A stretch of 64,000 nt of DNA, from assembly GCF_019703515.2 (NCBI RefSeq), contig NC_059393.1, positions 11,984,001 to 12,048,000 on the forward strand. Reading direction: 5' to 3'. The position numbers and the translations under genes were made by a program. Within the stretch, counting starts at the first letter, position 1. Each line of letters starts with the position of its first letter. Below are positions 62,390-64,000 of the stretch, in pieces. The DNA comes from Myxocyprinus asiaticus (Eukaryota > Chordata > Actinopteri > Cypriniformes > Catostomidae). The notes under the pieces are model-generated. The model saw only the letters and a program-made list of their open reading frames with translations, had not been told where the DNA came from and ran no database searches.

Positions 62390-63123
62390 TTCTTGCATTT
62401 CTAAGTTAAAAATAGTCTTATTTTTGTCAATTTTTTATTTTATTTTTTAGTTTGGAACTGTCTCCTGTCTTTTCCTTGTGCTCCTTTCTTAGTATTTATT
62501 TCCATCAATTTTCTCTCCATTTTCATTTGCACAACAATATTGATCAATTCACTGCACTTATGTATCTTAAAATCACATTTGACTTCTACTGTAATGTTTT
62601 GGTATATATTTAAACATGCAATATCTCACTTAACATTGTTCAATAGTTTGTAGTCTTCTGTCATGTGTTCATCTGTTTGTTGATCTCTATGTTAGCACTC
62701 ATGACCAGATTGTGTACATTGTCTCTGTGTGTAGAGGACTGTCTGTGTCTTCAAATAAAATATTTCGCTCCATCTTATCCATCCTCGATCTGTTGTATGT
62801 TGGTTTTGTTGAGCTGTCTTTCCTCACTCGTTACCTATAGAGAGACTTTGACACTGCCAGTGGCACATCATGATGGTTTTTGATGAATGTTGCCACATTG
62901 TGATAGACAGACTTACTGATCTTAAGGTGGCAGAGGCATCAAAGATGTAGCTTCACTGTAAAACGCATGACAGGTGTGTTGATTCAGCAATTTTTGTGTG
63001 ATCCTGACATCATAGGATGTTGAGACAAGGCAAAAAGTGTGTACTGTGCAAGTTTGAAAGAAGTTTTTTTCTTCTTCTTCTTCTGAACAAAATACAGTAT
63101 ACTAGTTTGAGTCTCACTCAGGG

Positions 63124-63792
63124 TTAAAGGAACAGTTCACCCAAAAATAAAATTCATCAAATTCCTTCATGCCATCCCAGATGTGTGTCTTTCTTCTGCT
63201 GAACTCAAACAAAGATTTTTGGAAGAATATTTCAGCTCTGATTCAATGCAAGTGAATGGTGACCAGAAGTTTGAAGCTCCAAAAAGCACATAAAGGCAGC
63301 ATAAAAGTAATCCATACGACTCCAGTGGTTAAACCCATGTGTTCAGAAGCGATATAATAGGTGTGGGTGAGAAACAGATCAATATTTAAGACATTTTGTA
63401 CTATGAATGTCCACTTTCACATTCTTATTGTTTTTGGCCATTTGCATTCTTCATGCATATTCCCATACGCTGTGCAGGAATCTGAATTTATAGGAAAAAA
63501 TAACTTAAATATTGATCTGTTTCTCACTCACAGCTATCATATCGCTTCTGAAGACATGGATCTATCCACTGGAGTCTTATCGATTACTTTTATGCTGTCT
63601 TTATGTGTTTTTTGGCGCTTCAAAGTTCTGTCCACCATTCATTTGCATTGTATGCACCTACAGAGCTGAAATATTCTTCTAGAAATCTTCATTTGTGTTC
63701 TGCAGAAGACAGAAAGTCATACATATCTTTGGTGGCATGAAGGTGAATAAATGATGAGAGAATGTAAATTTTTGGGTGAACTATCCCTTTAA
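63124..63792. mobile_element. Foldback MITE, complete copy
   Basis: It opens TTAAAGGAACAGTTCACCCA and closes GGGTGAACTATCCCTTTAA. The arms pair over most of their length, including CGACTCCAGTGGTTAAACCC on the left and ATGGATCTATCCACTGGAGT on the right. No coding content. It is the best intact copy of this family in the window. Confidence 0.8.
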
Positions 63793-64000
63793 GTTTCTTG
63801 CCAAAAATGGACTTTGGTGATATGGCAGAGGGATCTCAACAATATGGTTCAACAATATGATCAGGAACATTTAGATAATTTCAGACAATTTTGTCTTTTT
63901 ATGACATGTGTAAGGGGTCACATGGTATAAACCAAAGAAAAAAATATTTTTACCTTGAAAAATGTTTGAAGAATTAAAAAAAGTCTTATAAGAGCATAAG

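Noticed and set aside
60385..64000. Crb1 transmembrane and cytoplasmic tail exon
   Set aside because: I searched by eye for a hydrophobic segment followed by the conserved cytoplasmic tail ending in ERLI and found none; it probably lies to the right of the window.

Overview
The window is nuclear DNA of a bony fish, most likely a cyprinid-type teleost. It has long AT-rich introns with GT..AG junctions, several Tc1/mariner elements flanked by TA (one with Sleeping Beauty-type ends), short hAT-like palindromic elements, and four copies of one tRNA-derived SINE. The species is not identified from the sequence.

Two large genes lie head to head. On the minus strand, aspm (32733 down to 3527) is complete: 30 coding exons that I joined by reading frame and splice phase, giving about 3,896 residues. 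The order is an N-terminal ASH domain, a long low-complexity basic region, two calponin-homology domains, a very long series of IQ motifs mostly carried by one 5.7 kb exon, and an alpha-helical C-terminal region. On the plus strand, crb1 (36044 onward) has 11 exons in the window encoding a signal peptide, 19 EGF-like modules and 3 laminin-G modules. Reading through the last visible splice donor gives an alternative C-terminus that stops at 60384; the exon for the usual transmembrane and cytoplasmic tail was not found and probably lies beyond base 64000. The aspm-crb1 pairing matches human 1q31, without ZBTB41 between them. At the other end, about 2.8 kb past the aspm stop, a decayed complement-factor-H-like sushi exon (near 520-712) fits the CFH neighbourhood seen there in mammals.

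Layout: 1-3526, sushi remnant, SINE-like piece, deleted Tc1 and a TA microsatellite; 3527-32733, aspm with a palindromic Tc1, a Tc1 nested within a Tc1, and hAT-like insertions in introns; 32734-36043, aspm promoter with three evenly spaced CCAAT boxes, then nested foldback and hAT elements; 36044-60384, crb1 with many SINE and MITE insertions; 60385-64000, probably the last crb1 intron, with a tRNA-like relic, a SINE and a foldback element.

Most notable are a recent 438-bp (146-residue, six-IQ) tandem array inside aspm that alternates in two flavours, a conserved-looking alternative crb1 C-terminus made by splice-donor read-through, and one splice-phase mismatch in aspm. The two genes act separately (spindle poles in dividing cells; apical polarity in retina), so their adjacency is conserved synteny, not a pathway.
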